DNA of 64,000 nt from Theodoxus fluviatilis (Eukaryota; Mollusca; Gastropoda; Cycloneritida; Neritidae), in NCBI GenBank assembly GCA_034096865.1, contig JAWQFJ010005501.1, positions 19,770 to 83,769 of the forward strand. The letters are read 5' to 3'. A program made the position numbers and the translations under genes. This document shows, one piece after another, positions 22,604 to 33,348 of the stretch. Position 1 is the stretch's first letter. Each line of letters begins with the position of its first letter. A model generated the notes under the pieces. That model saw nothing but the letters and a program-made list of their open reading frames with translations. It did not search any database and had not been told where the DNA came from.

Positions 22604-22886
22604 GGCAGGATGCCCTGACGCTTGGTACATCGGAGAGACTGGTCAGCGACTCCGCCAACGGATGAACGGGCACCGCGCCACCATCAGAAACCTGTCGCCC
22701 CTCCCAGTCAGCGAACACTTCAACCTGTCCGACCACTCACCCGCTGACATGCTCGTGAGCGTGCTGAGGGGCGGGTTGCACGACCTCCACCAACGTCGGG
22801 TTATGGAGCAGAGACTCATCATCAGGTTTGGCACGCAGCACACCGGGCTCAACAGAGACACGGGCTTCATGGCTCACTACCGTTGA
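22604..22886 (+). pseudogene. Penelope-like element: GIY-YIG endonuclease fragment
   Basis: The segment encodes the C-terminal end of a Penelope-like retroelement protein. It has WYIGETGQRLRQRMNGH, which is the YIG box and the conserved Arg region, then ILR-type spacing to RRVMEQRLI (catalytic Glu) and GLNRDTGFMAHYR at the end, stopping at 22884-22886. The RT domain is absent: the frame abuts an LTR/PBS-like segment at about 22600, so the copy is 5'-truncated and chimeric at the junction. Confidence 0.8.
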
Positions 22887-23120
22887 GCCCGCCCTGTTCT
22901 GTGGCACGGGTTCCCCGTGTTCTCTGCGGTGTGGACGGTCCTTCTACGGGGGTGAGCACATGTCCACTCCTGCTTTTCTCGGGGGACTTGCGTTGCACGA
23001 GCCTCCGCCAGTCCCCTATTTAAACCCTACGCCTGCCAGTCCTGTACCACTTGGCCTGAAGAAGGAGGATCCCCTCCGAAAGCTCGCCTACGACTGCTCT
23101 AGAAGCCTACGACTGCTCTA
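22887..23120 (+). mobile_element. 3' tail of the Penelope-like element with hammerhead-like core
   Basis: GC-rich non-coding tail. CTGAAGA (23056-23062), a GGAGG/CCTCC stem and GAAA (23078-23081) match the conserved core of a hammerhead ribozyme, which Penelope-like elements are known to carry. A direct repeat of GCCTACGACTGCTCT follows (about 23085 and 23104). I could not confirm stems I and III by eye. Confidence 0.5.
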
Positions 23121-23724
23121 GTAACGGCCCTCTTCAGGGCCCACTTCTCTCACGAGAGAATACAATTGGTCAGACTGCGGCAATTTTAGAGAATGGTCTC
23201 CAAAGTGGTTTTGTTGTTGTTTATGTTTCGTGTTGTTTTATTTCTTGTTTTTTAAAGGTGCTTCATCATCGAGGCAAGACAATAAAAAGGTTTTTTTCTC
23301 CATGCATTTAAACGTATTTGTCAGGCACATCATTCGAGGACATGAACATATTGTGTTCCTGGCGTGCATTTTGGCTAAATCCACATAACCGACCCAGATT
23401 GATTGCACATCATTTTATGTGAAGTTCTGTAAATGAATGAGTTTCATTTCCCTTTTGAAAGACATATTCTCCACAAGAATGAATTTTGTTTGATGTTAAC
23501 ATCAATTATGTGTTATCTTTTTCGGAGTAGCTGATTAAGCATCTTTGATACATGTATGATTACCAGTGTTGCACCCCATCACTGAATAATTCAGGTGACT
23601 TGTACTGAAACTCCTTCACTCCTGTAGTTTTTGGTCGATATCAATTTTTGATCATGACTTTGTTTAAAACAATGAATTTTTATTTGAATCAAATGTAGGT
23701 ACACCTATCTACTGTATATACCAG

Positions 23725-23841
23725 GTTACCTCCTGCAAGGCTCATCGACATGCCCGATGATTCTGATGAGGAATGCTCCATTCCCAAGAAGGCTTCCTAC
23801 ACCAACTGAAGCCTTGCTTCCTCTACTTCACAATCAAAAAG
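23725..23841 (+). CDS. Exon A of an unrecognised gene (fourth from last)
   Basis: 117 bp, acceptor CCAG, donor GTAAAT, open only when read in phase 1 (segment PRRLPTPTEALLPLLHNQK). It joins in frame to exon B if B starts at 24170. Another frame looks coding for 27 residues (LIDMPDDSDEE) but hits a stop inside the exon, so the call is moderate. Confidence 0.4.
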
Positions 23842-24043
23842 GTAAATGAAAATAAGAGTATGATAGAATCTCTACATAATAGTAAGGCTGGTCTGCTTGT
23901 TACTGCAACTCCCACTATGTTCAAATTTCTACTGTTGGAAAAGTTCACGGCTGCATCATCACCATTTTTAACACTGAGAAAACCATCATGTAAGTGACAT
24001 CATCATGTACATGTGTGCGTGAGCGCATGCGCATGTGCACGCA

Positions 24044-24045
<2 letters not shown>

Positions 24046-24093
<48 letters not shown>
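24046..24093. repeat. (CA)n microsatellite
   Basis: CA dinucleotide run in the intron between exons A and B. Confidence 0.95.
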
Positions 24094-24097
<4 letters not shown>

Positions 24098-24169
24098 CTC
24101 GCTTTTAAACACTTTGATTAAATTACTAACATATTGGCATCCATCATTTCAGCCTCCTGAATGTCCCAG

Positions 24170-24223
24170 CATCACCAGTACCATGGTTGCCTAAGGACCT
24201 TCCATCAACCCTGCCCTCCAGTG
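24170..24223 (+). CDS. Exon B of the unrecognised gene
   Basis: 54 bp, donor GTAAGC, phase 1 at both ends (product ASPVPWLPKDLPSTLPSS). The upstream acceptor at 24151-24152 has a better pyrimidine tract but would shift the frame into a TGA, so the CCCAG at 24165-24169 is preferred. Confidence 0.45.
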
Positions 24224-24645
24224 GTAAGCATTTTTTGTCAATTATCTCGAAGTGTATTTTATACTGAATACCTTATCTGGCTTTCATCATCTGTCCAATA
24301 AATGAGAGGAATCTACATCACTGTCATCAGTGCTTGATGTTTTCTTCTTTGTGGCTTTGAATACTGAGATCATGATAAAGGGTTTTCTATCAAATGCCTT
24401 TCTTGTATTGTGTCTCTGTGTGAGGACTGTGCATGATTCATAACGTTCTCCTTGTTTGTTTTATATCTAAATCTCACACTAAGCATCACCATCATATATT
24501 TGTATAGATACAGTCTCTAGTTTGAGATATCTTGACAGCCCAAATGTTAAAAACAATTCCTTTCACCATGTTGTGATACATTAATTTTTTTCTCTAAAGA
24601 ATACCAGATTAACTAAGTCTGCTTTTTTACTTTTTCATTTGCCAG

Positions 24646-24747
24646 TAAGGCCAACAGATGTCCAAATTCTCACTCTGCTGGAGAAGATCATCAAGGGGCA
24701 GAGGAATTTAGCCTTCACGTCCTTGCTCTTGCATGGCAAAATGAAAA
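24646..24747 (+). CDS. Exon C of the unrecognised gene
   Basis: 102 bp between a long pyrimidine tract with GCCAG and a strong donor GTGAGT. It is open in phase 1, giving an amphipathic, helix-like segment VQILTLLEKIIKGQRN. It joins in frame to exons B and D. This is the best-supported exon of the set with D. Confidence 0.65.
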
Positions 24748-25299
24748 GTGAGTTTTTTTGTTATAGCTTGGCATCTCAGCAGTTGGTTTGATTTAAATAT
24801 CAATGTTTTTGTGGCTCATTTTCATACACCTGGCATTCAATTTAACAAGAAAAGGTCATCCAGACAGAATTTTCCTAAATGGAAATGCCAGAGGAGATTT
24901 TTTTTTCTCCCCTCCAGGTCAAGGTCACTGGAGGCTACATATAGCACTAACATTTTCATCAGCAAAAAAGTGCATTGAAATGGTTAAGAGCACTTCTTTT
25001 CCCAGCCCCTCATAAAAATCCAAACAAAATAAATGCCCTCATCCCCCCACCCCCCACCCCCACCCTAATGTTGACTATCTCTGGATATTTTAATCATTAC
25101 AGTCAGCTTGATATATATGACAATGACTTGAAGGAAATATGGTTATTTTATTCTAATTTAATATCTGAGCATCATAAACCCAAGCTGAACATTTAAAATC
25201 ACATATAATAATATGGCTCAAGAAAATGATAAAGTTTCTGATTATTCAAGTTTTATTTTTCATTATTTCATTATTTGGGATTGTATTCGTTCATCACCC

Positions 25300-25470
25300 A
25301 CCACCACCTGGCAGGGAGGTAATCCCCCCCCCCCCCCCCACCACGCACCTGGCAGGGAGGTAATCCCCCCCCCCCCCCCCACCACCCACCTGGCAGGGAG
25401 GTAATTTCTTCCCCCCCCCCCCCCCCCCCCCCCCACCACCCACCTGGCAGGGAGGTAATTTCTTTCCCCC
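25300..25470. repeat. Minisatellite with poly-C runs
   Basis: Four copies of a ~50-bp unit: GGCAGGGAGGTAAT, a poly-C run of 12-26 bases, then ACCACCCACCT. It lies in the intron between exons C and D. The poly-C length varies between copies. Confidence 0.9.
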
Positions 25471-25662
25471 TGCACTTCTGTCCTCCTTTCCATCACAGCT
25501 TTACACTTAGATTTCTTTGCATGTGCAAGGTGGATTTGTGCATTATGGTATGCAGGGTGTTTGGCATTGTTTTCTACATTCCCTTTGTTGGAGATGAGGA
25601 ATGTTAGGGGTTGTTCTGAAACCCACCCCCACTTTGTTTTATGAGACAACAAACATAATGAA

Positions 25663-25738
25663 AGTGTGTGTGTGTGTGTGTGTATGTGTGTGTGTGTGTG
25701 TGTGTTGTGTGTGTGTGTGTGTGTGTGTGTGAGTGAGT
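25663..25738. repeat. (GT)n microsatellite
   Basis: GT dinucleotide run just upstream of exon D. Confidence 0.95.
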
Positions 25739-25807
25739 GTAATGTTAGCAGTGTGTTGAAAGTGCTTGACATTGAAAATCTCTCTCTTTCTTTCTGGATT
25801 TTTACAG

Positions 25808-25935
25808 AGGTAGTCCGTCAGAACCCTGTTACAAAACAGGCGACAGACAAAGAAATAGATTTTGCCATCAGGGAGGAATGGAGGAAGATTGAGAAGGGCC
25901 CAGAGACAACAGACCACCACCGACAATGGAGATGA
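25808..25935 (+). CDS. Last coding exon (D) of the unrecognised gene
   Basis: The exon starts after TTTTTACAG and runs to TGA at 25933-25935. Its charged product (EIDFAIREEWRKIEKG) continues exon C in phase 1. The four exons give a C-terminal ~130 residues rich in Pro then in charged helix. I do not recognise the family. The 3' UTR runs to an AATAAA at about 27410. Confidence 0.65.
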
Positions 25936-26459
25936 ATGATGAGGAGTTGACCTCATTCTTTCATTTTACTGCCATTTGGAGAGGACTTTTTTTTTTTGTT
26001 TCAGTGTAGCAGTTGGTATTCTGATTAGCAAAGAAACTGCATCCTTTGTGCCACTTGTTCATTGTGTCCGGGTGGAAGTTTTGTGGTTAATTTTTTGGCC
26101 ATTCTCCATTCATAAAGTAAATTATTAAGGGGAAAAAATCTTAGTATAGAAATTATCTGTTATTTGCTAATGTCTGTTGAAAGGTCAATCAATACCTGTT
26201 CCCAAATAACAGTTTGAAATCAATGAAGCAGAAATATCACATTATTTGTTTGATGTTCATTTTATCTGAATTACTCCCCCTTTGCAAATTAGATATTTGC
26301 TGGTCAGATTTACTACTGTGATGGAACCATTGAAAAGATAAACTCATTTTCACAGTCATAACATTTTTCAGTTATTTTTTATGTAAAAGTCTTGGTTATC
26401 ACATGTACAAATGTTGCTGTTCAATTTTGAATTACATTTATGTTTCCATCTCAAATAAT

Positions 26460-27245
26460 CCTTATTTTCCCTCGTGTGCCTTGTAACTCTAGTCATGTTT
26501 TATGAAGCCAATGTTAGATCCATTCATACACGTGAGGATATTATTATTGTAGAGTTTCATTGGACATGCATGTATTTGCTCATGAAATCCTCACTCATTC
26601 CTCTTGTGCCTTGTAGCACTAGTCATGTTTTTTAAGGAACCAATATTGAATCCATCCAGACACATATGAAGATATTATTATTGAGTTTCATTGAACATTT
26701 GCTCATGAAATCCTCACTCCTCTCTCATGTGCCTTTTAGCTCATGTTTTATAGAAGTGAAATTGTATCCATCCAGATACATGTGAGGATATTATTGTTCA
26801 GTTTCATTGGACATGCATGTATTTGCTCATGAAATCCTCACTCATTCTTCTTGTGCCTTGTAGCTGTAGTCATGTTTTTTATGGAACCAGTATTGAATCC
26901 ATCCAAACACATGTGAGGATATTATTGTTGGGTTTCATTGAATATATTTTCTCATGAAATCCTCACTCCTCTCTAATGTGCCTTGTAACTCATGTTTTAT
27001 GGAAGTGAGATTGTATCCATCCAGACTCATGATAATAGTATTGTTGAATTTAATTGAACATACATGTATTTGCTCATGAAATCCTCACTCATTCCTCTTG
27101 TGCCTTGTAGCTCTAGTCATGTTTTTTTCGGAACCAGTATTGAATCCATCCAGACACGTGTGAGGACATTATTATTCCATACTGGTTACGTTTTATTGAA
27201 CTTTTTTGCTCATTTTATCCTCACCAATCTTTCATGTGCTTTCAA
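26460..27245 (+). repeat. ~120-bp tandem repeat in the 3' UTR
   Basis: About seven diverged units, each with CTCATGAAATCCTCACTC, a TTGTGCCTTGTAGCTCTAGTCATG block, ATTGAATCCATCCAGACAC and GAGGATATTATTGTTG. Alternate units are closer to each other, suggesting a doubled ~245-bp higher-order unit. Lies between the stop at 25935 and the AATAAA at about 27410. Confidence 0.85.
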
Positions 27246-27404
27246 TTGTATTCTCTTTGGTGTCTTAGTTTTTACATTTACTAATAATGTTTAGTTGGTT
27301 AGCTAGATGTATTTTACTTTGTCTAAATGTATTATTCATATGATTCACCCTCAAGTTCCTCTAGTTTCTATTGATTGTAATTCATTCAAATTAGGCCAAT
27401 GATG

Positions 27405-27420
27405 CACGAAATAAAGTGCT
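27405..27420 (+). terminator. Polyadenylation signal of the unrecognised gene
   Basis: GAAATAAAGTGCTGTGATG contains AATAAA (about 27410) followed by GT/T-rich sequence (TTTTGTTGTAC), as expected for a cleavage site. Confidence 0.5.
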
Positions 27421-27819
27421 GTGATGTTTACATTTTGTTGTACTCTTATCTGTAAACTTTTCCCTTTCCCATTCTTTATTTCGAAAAATCAGTGTAGCAT
27501 GCTGGTTGCATTCTCAGTCATGCTTTGAACTTCAAAAGATTTCTTTGTAGGTGCAGTGAACTCTTTAATGAACACATATCCTGAGGTCATGCTTTTCAGG
27601 TACAGAATTACCAGTGACATATCAATTCATTGCAGTAAAATATACAGGTGGCTTTACATATCTGCGGCCAATAACAGTCAGATGCTTTGAAACCAGTACC
27701 GATTTGCGCATTTGCTATCGGGCTGGTGTCGTATCCCAACATCTGTAGGTATCCAGCCACTTGTTGGTCGACAACTGTTCTACAGCAGGTCGATGGTGGA
27801 TGCAAGTCGGCAACGGCTG

Positions 27820-28155
27820 TCCGCCGCTTCAATCCCGATTTGCTCTTGCTATCGGGCCTCTATCCTATATCGACATCGGGCCGCAGCATATATCACACTT
27901 GTCGGCCGCTTCAATCCCGATTTGGTCTTGCTATCGGGCCTCTATCCTATATCGACATCGGGCCGCAACATATAACACGCTTGTCGGCCGACTGGATTAC
28001 ATTCATCGGGACGATAGCGGATACGTGTCGACGAAGGTATAGGACCGACTATCGGCCGCCTCACTCCCTCTTTGCAAACGTCGGTAGGGCCGCTCTCGGT
28101 GTACGATAGCGGCCCGAGTTTTTGACAGGTATCGGGCCGCCTATCGGCCGACATC
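27820..28155. repeat. ATCGGGCC-rich tandem repeat
   Basis: An ~82-bp unit (CCGCTTCAATCCCGATTTG...CTATCGGGCCTCTATCC...GACATCGGGCCGCA) occurs twice in tandem (about 27825-27990). It is followed by scattered TATCGGCC / GATAGCGGCCCG blocks that are near-palindromic. GC-rich and CpG-rich against AT-rich surroundings. Confidence 0.75.
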
Positions 28156-28859
28156 TGCTTGCCAGCTGGGATTATCTCTGCTGAACTTGAAGTCTGAAAA
28201 ACAAAGCTCTTGCAAAGCAGATTATTACTGACATTTAGAAATAAGTCGGCAAGAAAAGTTACTTGTGTAAGTTAGTTGAAAGTTGTGAAGGATTCACTTC
28301 TGAACACCTGTCAAGCAAGAGGGGGATTTGGCCAAATCTACAGATCTGTCATGTACTGAGACACTGAGACAAGGCTCGTGCAAGCTGTATTTCTGTAATG
28401 ATGCCTTTAGTTGTGCACAGTGAGGAAAGCTATTTTATTCAAATGAAATACATTATCTCTTTAGTTTGTAAAAAATTACTGCGTCGTGCCAGGTCTGAGT
28501 GTTAAAAATACCCTTTTATACTTGTCCCATATTGTGCAGAGCTAGCAGACTGTTGCACAGTATGAAGGGTAATAAGAATGCAAACCAGAATAGTTGCTTT
28601 TTTGGGGTTAACTTTGTTGGTTTATGGAAAAGACATGGTATGGATAGAAATGAGGCTGATATTATAGTGATAATCTTTGTATTCAGTTGCAGAGAAAAAA
28701 AGAAGATGGTATTAACAATAATTCATAAGTAAATATATTGTATTTTTGTTATATTATTCAGCAAAGATTGGAAGGAGAATTTAAGAGACTACTGTTTTAA
28801 TTTTGGTAGGGTATACATTTGATCATAGTGTTACCTTTGAGACAGTCTCATTGAATGTA

Positions 28860-28915
28860 TTGCTAAAATGAAATAGTAAAATGAAATAGTAAAATGAAAT
28901 AGTAAAATATGCTTG
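28860..28915. repeat. 13-bp tandem repeat
   Basis: AAAATGAAATAGT repeated about three and a half times. Confidence 0.85.
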
Positions 28916-29439
28916 TCTTCGGGTGTCAGACCTTTTGAATCAACATGAAGATATCATGACAGTTTCTAAATGAAAGATGTTTTGAAATAAGGTCTGTGTC
29001 TATAAGTTTTTTTGTGGTTCTGAATGCAATAGCCAGCATACTTTCTTTTGTAAGTATTAAAAAATAAAAAGAAGGTAAAATGAAAATCAAATGAATTTCA
29101 TTCCCTTTTGCTCATGCCAGTATTGACTCATGAATTTTATGCTCTTATTGATTCCTATCTGTTTGAGGTACAATATGAGAATATATATTAACATTGCTTT
29201 TTCTAGTCAGCACTTCCGTAGATGTTTCCTCTCATGTGGTCATGAACTATTCTTGCTCAGCTAATTCACCGCTATATGTCATGATCAAAGCCAAGTGCCT
29301 GTATTCTCTGCCCAGAGGTGCTAACATGGTGTTGTCAACAGCATTCCATGTACCATAGTCTCCCCTCCTGCATGGGTACGCTGTCAGCTCCTCAACCTCT
29401 CCTCACGTATTGCAACCCTGTCTTTCAACAGGCAGATTT

Positions 29440-29565
29440 AGGCTAGCAAGCTTTGTCTTCGATTATGTGCAGGCGAAGTGCCGTGGTTCAATCCCTGGGA
29501 TGGTAGAAATCTGGACTATTTCTTGCTGATTCATGGATTACCTTATCTGCCTCACAAAGCATTTC
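29440..29565 (+). repeat. Possible tRNA-derived SINE
   Basis: GTGGTTCAATCCCTGGG (about 29489) is a good pol III B box. An AGGCTAGCAAG block 40 bp upstream could be the A box. The tail TTGCTGATTCATGGATTACC follows without a clear poly-A. Confidence 0.45.
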
Positions 29566-29569
29566 CTTA

Positions 29570-31860
29570 AAAAAAGGCCATTTCTAACCATAAATTTGTC
29601 CAACTTAATACATGAATGTGAATAAAATACCAGTTCTGAACACAACAATTACATGAAAGTAAAAACACATGGTTGAACAGATAATGCCATTTATTGATTT
29701 ATTCCTTTTTCCATTTCAGTCACTTTATAAAGAGCTATCACATAAGAGGACAGAGCTAGGACAAATGGTTTGTCACAGTGGCTAGAAAAATGACTACGAG
29801 CACCATATATGTAGTGTCCAAATGAATAGATTACATGAACCTACTCCAGCAAGAGGGTAACTATTAACTAATGCTAGTAACCATGAACTAAAAATTGCAT
29901 AACACATTAATTAATTAATAATAATAACTCAAGAAATGCAAGTCGATACACATCAGACTGTAAAGAGTACATCAATGCGAGTATCAATACATTGCGTCCG
30001 AGAGTGTACTCAGAAACATCACCTGTACTGTAACTGAACAGCAATTAAAGTATACATTGACACAGTTTAGAACTTGCATTGAATATCACTCCAATACCAA
30101 GAGGGGTCATGAACCCAACATATGCCAGAGAAGCTTATAATTTGTCCAGCATTCTCGTGGTAAACAGGCACAAACTTGCACAAATCGAACTCATTTCACA
30201 TGGTAGGTTTGCAAATGAGAGCATTCATTCCATATTTTCATATTGGCATTAAAAATACTCCATGCATTACGGTATGCAATTGAGCTGCCCAAATCCCTCA
30301 TAAACCACTGGATTTGCGAGTAGCTTCTTCACTGGAAAAAGTTGGAAAGTGGAGACAACATCATCCTGCAAAAACTTGATGCTATGCACTGGATCAATAA
30401 GCATTATATGAAAGAGCTTGCCAGCATGAGGGAAACTTACATTTCCAGTCTGAAAGATTATCTTCATTACCTAACATGGGAGTAACACAATAACCTTGAT
30501 GAAGCTTTCAGGGCATTATATGCACATTTTGCAATTGATAAATTAGAAATTAAGTGTCTAAAAGAATCAACACCAATATGAATGTGAAGACAAGCCCTCT
30601 AGTTCACATGTAGATTTGTTCATTACATATTACACATCAAGCAAGATTTGGAACACTCGAGCTTTCACGTTTGAAATCTCAGTACTGGGGAATTTATTTC
30701 CACACAGACAGCCCATGCTCCGGTGTACAAACATCCACATTCCTCACAGTTGCCTCATGGTGTTCTGAAATATTAAACTATACACAACAGTAAAATCCTC
30801 ATGCTTTTCAACTTGCTATGACTTGTATTTGAAAAAGGTACCTTGCAAAATCTACGCTCCATCTAGTAGTACATCTGCATACAACACATGTCTACTAGGG
30901 TGATACTCATCCTGCATTCAAAACTGTTTGAACTATTAAAAAATGAAGAAAAAAAATCAAAAGAGACACCCCCACCTCCCCCCAAAAGTGGGAGATCTGC
31001 CAACATTCTTGATCATATTGAAAGACCCTTAACCTAAAATACAGCCACAGCATCCTGCAAACCTAGAGGGCACTACGACAACGAAAAGCTCCACCATGGA
31101 AGACACAATTTCTCTTCCATGGCCTGTATAGCTAATTCTGGCAGCATGTTCTGCTAGCCAGGCATGATGCTATGAAGTTTACTTCAGTTAAGCATTTACT
31201 GGAGGTCCGAATGTGGACCGCATACGCCGACATCAATCAATAGTTTGATGTCATCAACTTCTTGATTCACAGTAATAATTCTCTTCGTTCTCTTGAAGAA
31301 TCAAATGTAGTTCCATCCTGAAGCCTGCCTAGAAGCACACAAAAGCATGGCATTTTGGCATGTGTACACACACACATGGTTTATACTGAGAACAGAAGGT
31401 TCTTATGACAAAGTTGGATAACCCCTGCTGGACCAGAAAATAATATTATAGAGAACAAAATGAAGAGCAGAATGAAAAAGAAATATACAAATCAATGAAA
31501 TTTTTGTGTAGAAGCCATTCTGACCTGCTGGCACATTTCTACAAGTGAACCAGTTTTTCAAAGAGAAGTGTGTATAGAAAAATTTAATCAGCTTTTCTGA
31601 CATAGAAACAATGCACTTTACAAGGAATGGGCTCCAAGTTGATCGATCATTATTTCACAACAAATTTTACCAAAACATCAACAACAAACAAAAAAACACA
31701 CAAACAAACAACAAAACAAAATTTGGTTGTCAGTAAATCAGCCTCCATGCATCAATACACACATGCAAGCCACTATACACACACGTCATCCCAACAGTCT
31801 GACATCCATTGATAATTTACAGAGAGCGTGTCCCTGCCAAGATCAGCAAAGGGCCTTCCA
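29570..31860. other. No confirmed gene; one exon-like minus ORF
   Basis: AT-rich, mostly non-coding. Minus ORF 30267-30467 (66 codons; segment AGKLFHIMLIDPVHSIKF) has coding-like composition and a TTTCAG near its start, but no domain was recognised and no partner exon found. It may be a terminal exon or a pseudogene. The rest shows nothing I can name. Confidence 0.25.
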
Positions 31861-31863
31861 CCA

Positions 31864-33328
31864 TGTTACGGACCTACCCCTGAATTTTATTTCTTATGTG
31901 TGAAATGTCTACCTTGTATTATATTTTCTATGCGTTTTGAAAACGCGAGTTTGGCGGTGAGCAGTTTAAAACCGTTAGCAGGGTGAGATAGGATACGTGA
32001 CGAGCTGGTGTTCTATTTTTGGGCTCTGTGATTGTGAAGCTGGAGGTCTCTGGCTGGCTCGCAGCTCGACCTCTGCTCTATTGTCTGGGATGTTTGAAGC
32101 AAGCTAGTCGGTTGTCCTCATTTTCTGCTTTGTTTCAAACTATACAAGGCTGGCGGGAATTTTCAGTGTAACCTCTTGTGAACCTTTTGTCTGGGTTACG
32201 TCTAGGTTTTAAAATCCAAGGTTTGAGCGCACAAGCGAGAATCCGTTACTAGGGCTAACTGGGACACTGACGCTATTCCTGACGATCTGATTGGCTGAGC
32301 TGCTCCAGTGTAAGCTTTGTTGTGGTTCTTAGATGAAACGCAGGCAGGGGAAAATCAGTGAGCGTTTGGGCTTGCGAGCTGAATAGACGTGATCTGTCTA
32401 AGTGTGAAGATTCGCCACTCCGTGTTGAAATGGAAACACGTAAAATAATTCCATCAAAATCATCTCCCCCCTGATCATCTGACTGTGTACTAAGAACATT
32501 ACCCCGTGTGTGCGCTCAGCCGCTCAGTGTGGCAGTACGAAGAACTAGTCCTCTGCTGAATACAGGACAATCGCCAGTCCTGATGTCAAATTCGTCGTAT
32601 GGAATCCTCCCTCAGTCTATGTGTAACGCTGGGCTGAGTGTCAATTGTGCTCAAAGCTAACTCCACACGTGGAGCTGTGTTGTGTTGTGTGTGTGTGGAA
32701 TACACAACACGTTTATGGCCTTTCTAATCTCTCTCTAAGGAATAGCCTTTTGAGATCGAGATTGTGTGTGATGGTCTGCAGACCAGAATTATGTGCACAA
32801 CTTTCATCTGTGACGCACTTTTGAATTAGCATCATACGTCGATGTGGACAGACTCTCTCCTAAGTACAATTTTGAACTCCTGAAATAGCGTCGCCCATCT
32901 CGTCTACATAAGAGACTCTTGAGTAACCTGCTAAAGTCAACTTTGTTGTTGTAGAGGAAACAATCCTCCAAGTCAATCGGAGAAGTAGATTGACTTCAGT
33001 TAAATGACTGATCACATTCATTTGCCTTGAAATTGTACTATTGAGTTGGTGTAGAGAGGGTAACCCTATATGTTCAGTCTGAAGGTAGACTGACAAATTT
33101 TGACTGATTGATCCTTTTCTTTTGCTCTGAGAATTCATCTTGATTCATGATTTAGATTCATTGATTAAAGAAAATCATTAACGTACACTGTGTCATGTTA
33201 TATGAACAGTACAAGTGTGAGTGAGTGAATTATTTTTGATCTACCTCCTCCACGTATGATATACCCCTAGACAAGAAAAACGAGAAGAATTTGTGAATTG
33301 AGCAAATTAAAAGAGGAGGTAGCTCACA
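31864..33328 (+). mobile_element. 5' or solo LTR, ~1.46 kb
   Basis: Begins TGTTACGG and ends CTCACA, then TTTGGGGGCTCGTCC. The TGGGGGCTCGTCC at 33331-33343 is the 3' part of a primer binding site complementary to the tRNA-Pro 3' end, in the position expected right after a 5' LTR. The LTR is non-coding. There is no similarity by eye to the 3911-5485 LTR, so it is a different family. Confidence 0.6.
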
Positions 33329-33330
33329 TT

Positions 33331-33348
33331 TGGGGGCTCGTCCATAGA
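33331..33348 (+). promoter_or_regulatory. tRNA-Pro-type primer binding site
   Basis: TGGGGGCTCGTCC is a 13-base match to the primer binding site that pairs with tRNA-Pro; the last five bases diverge. The primer starts minus-strand DNA synthesis in LTR elements. Confidence 0.55.
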
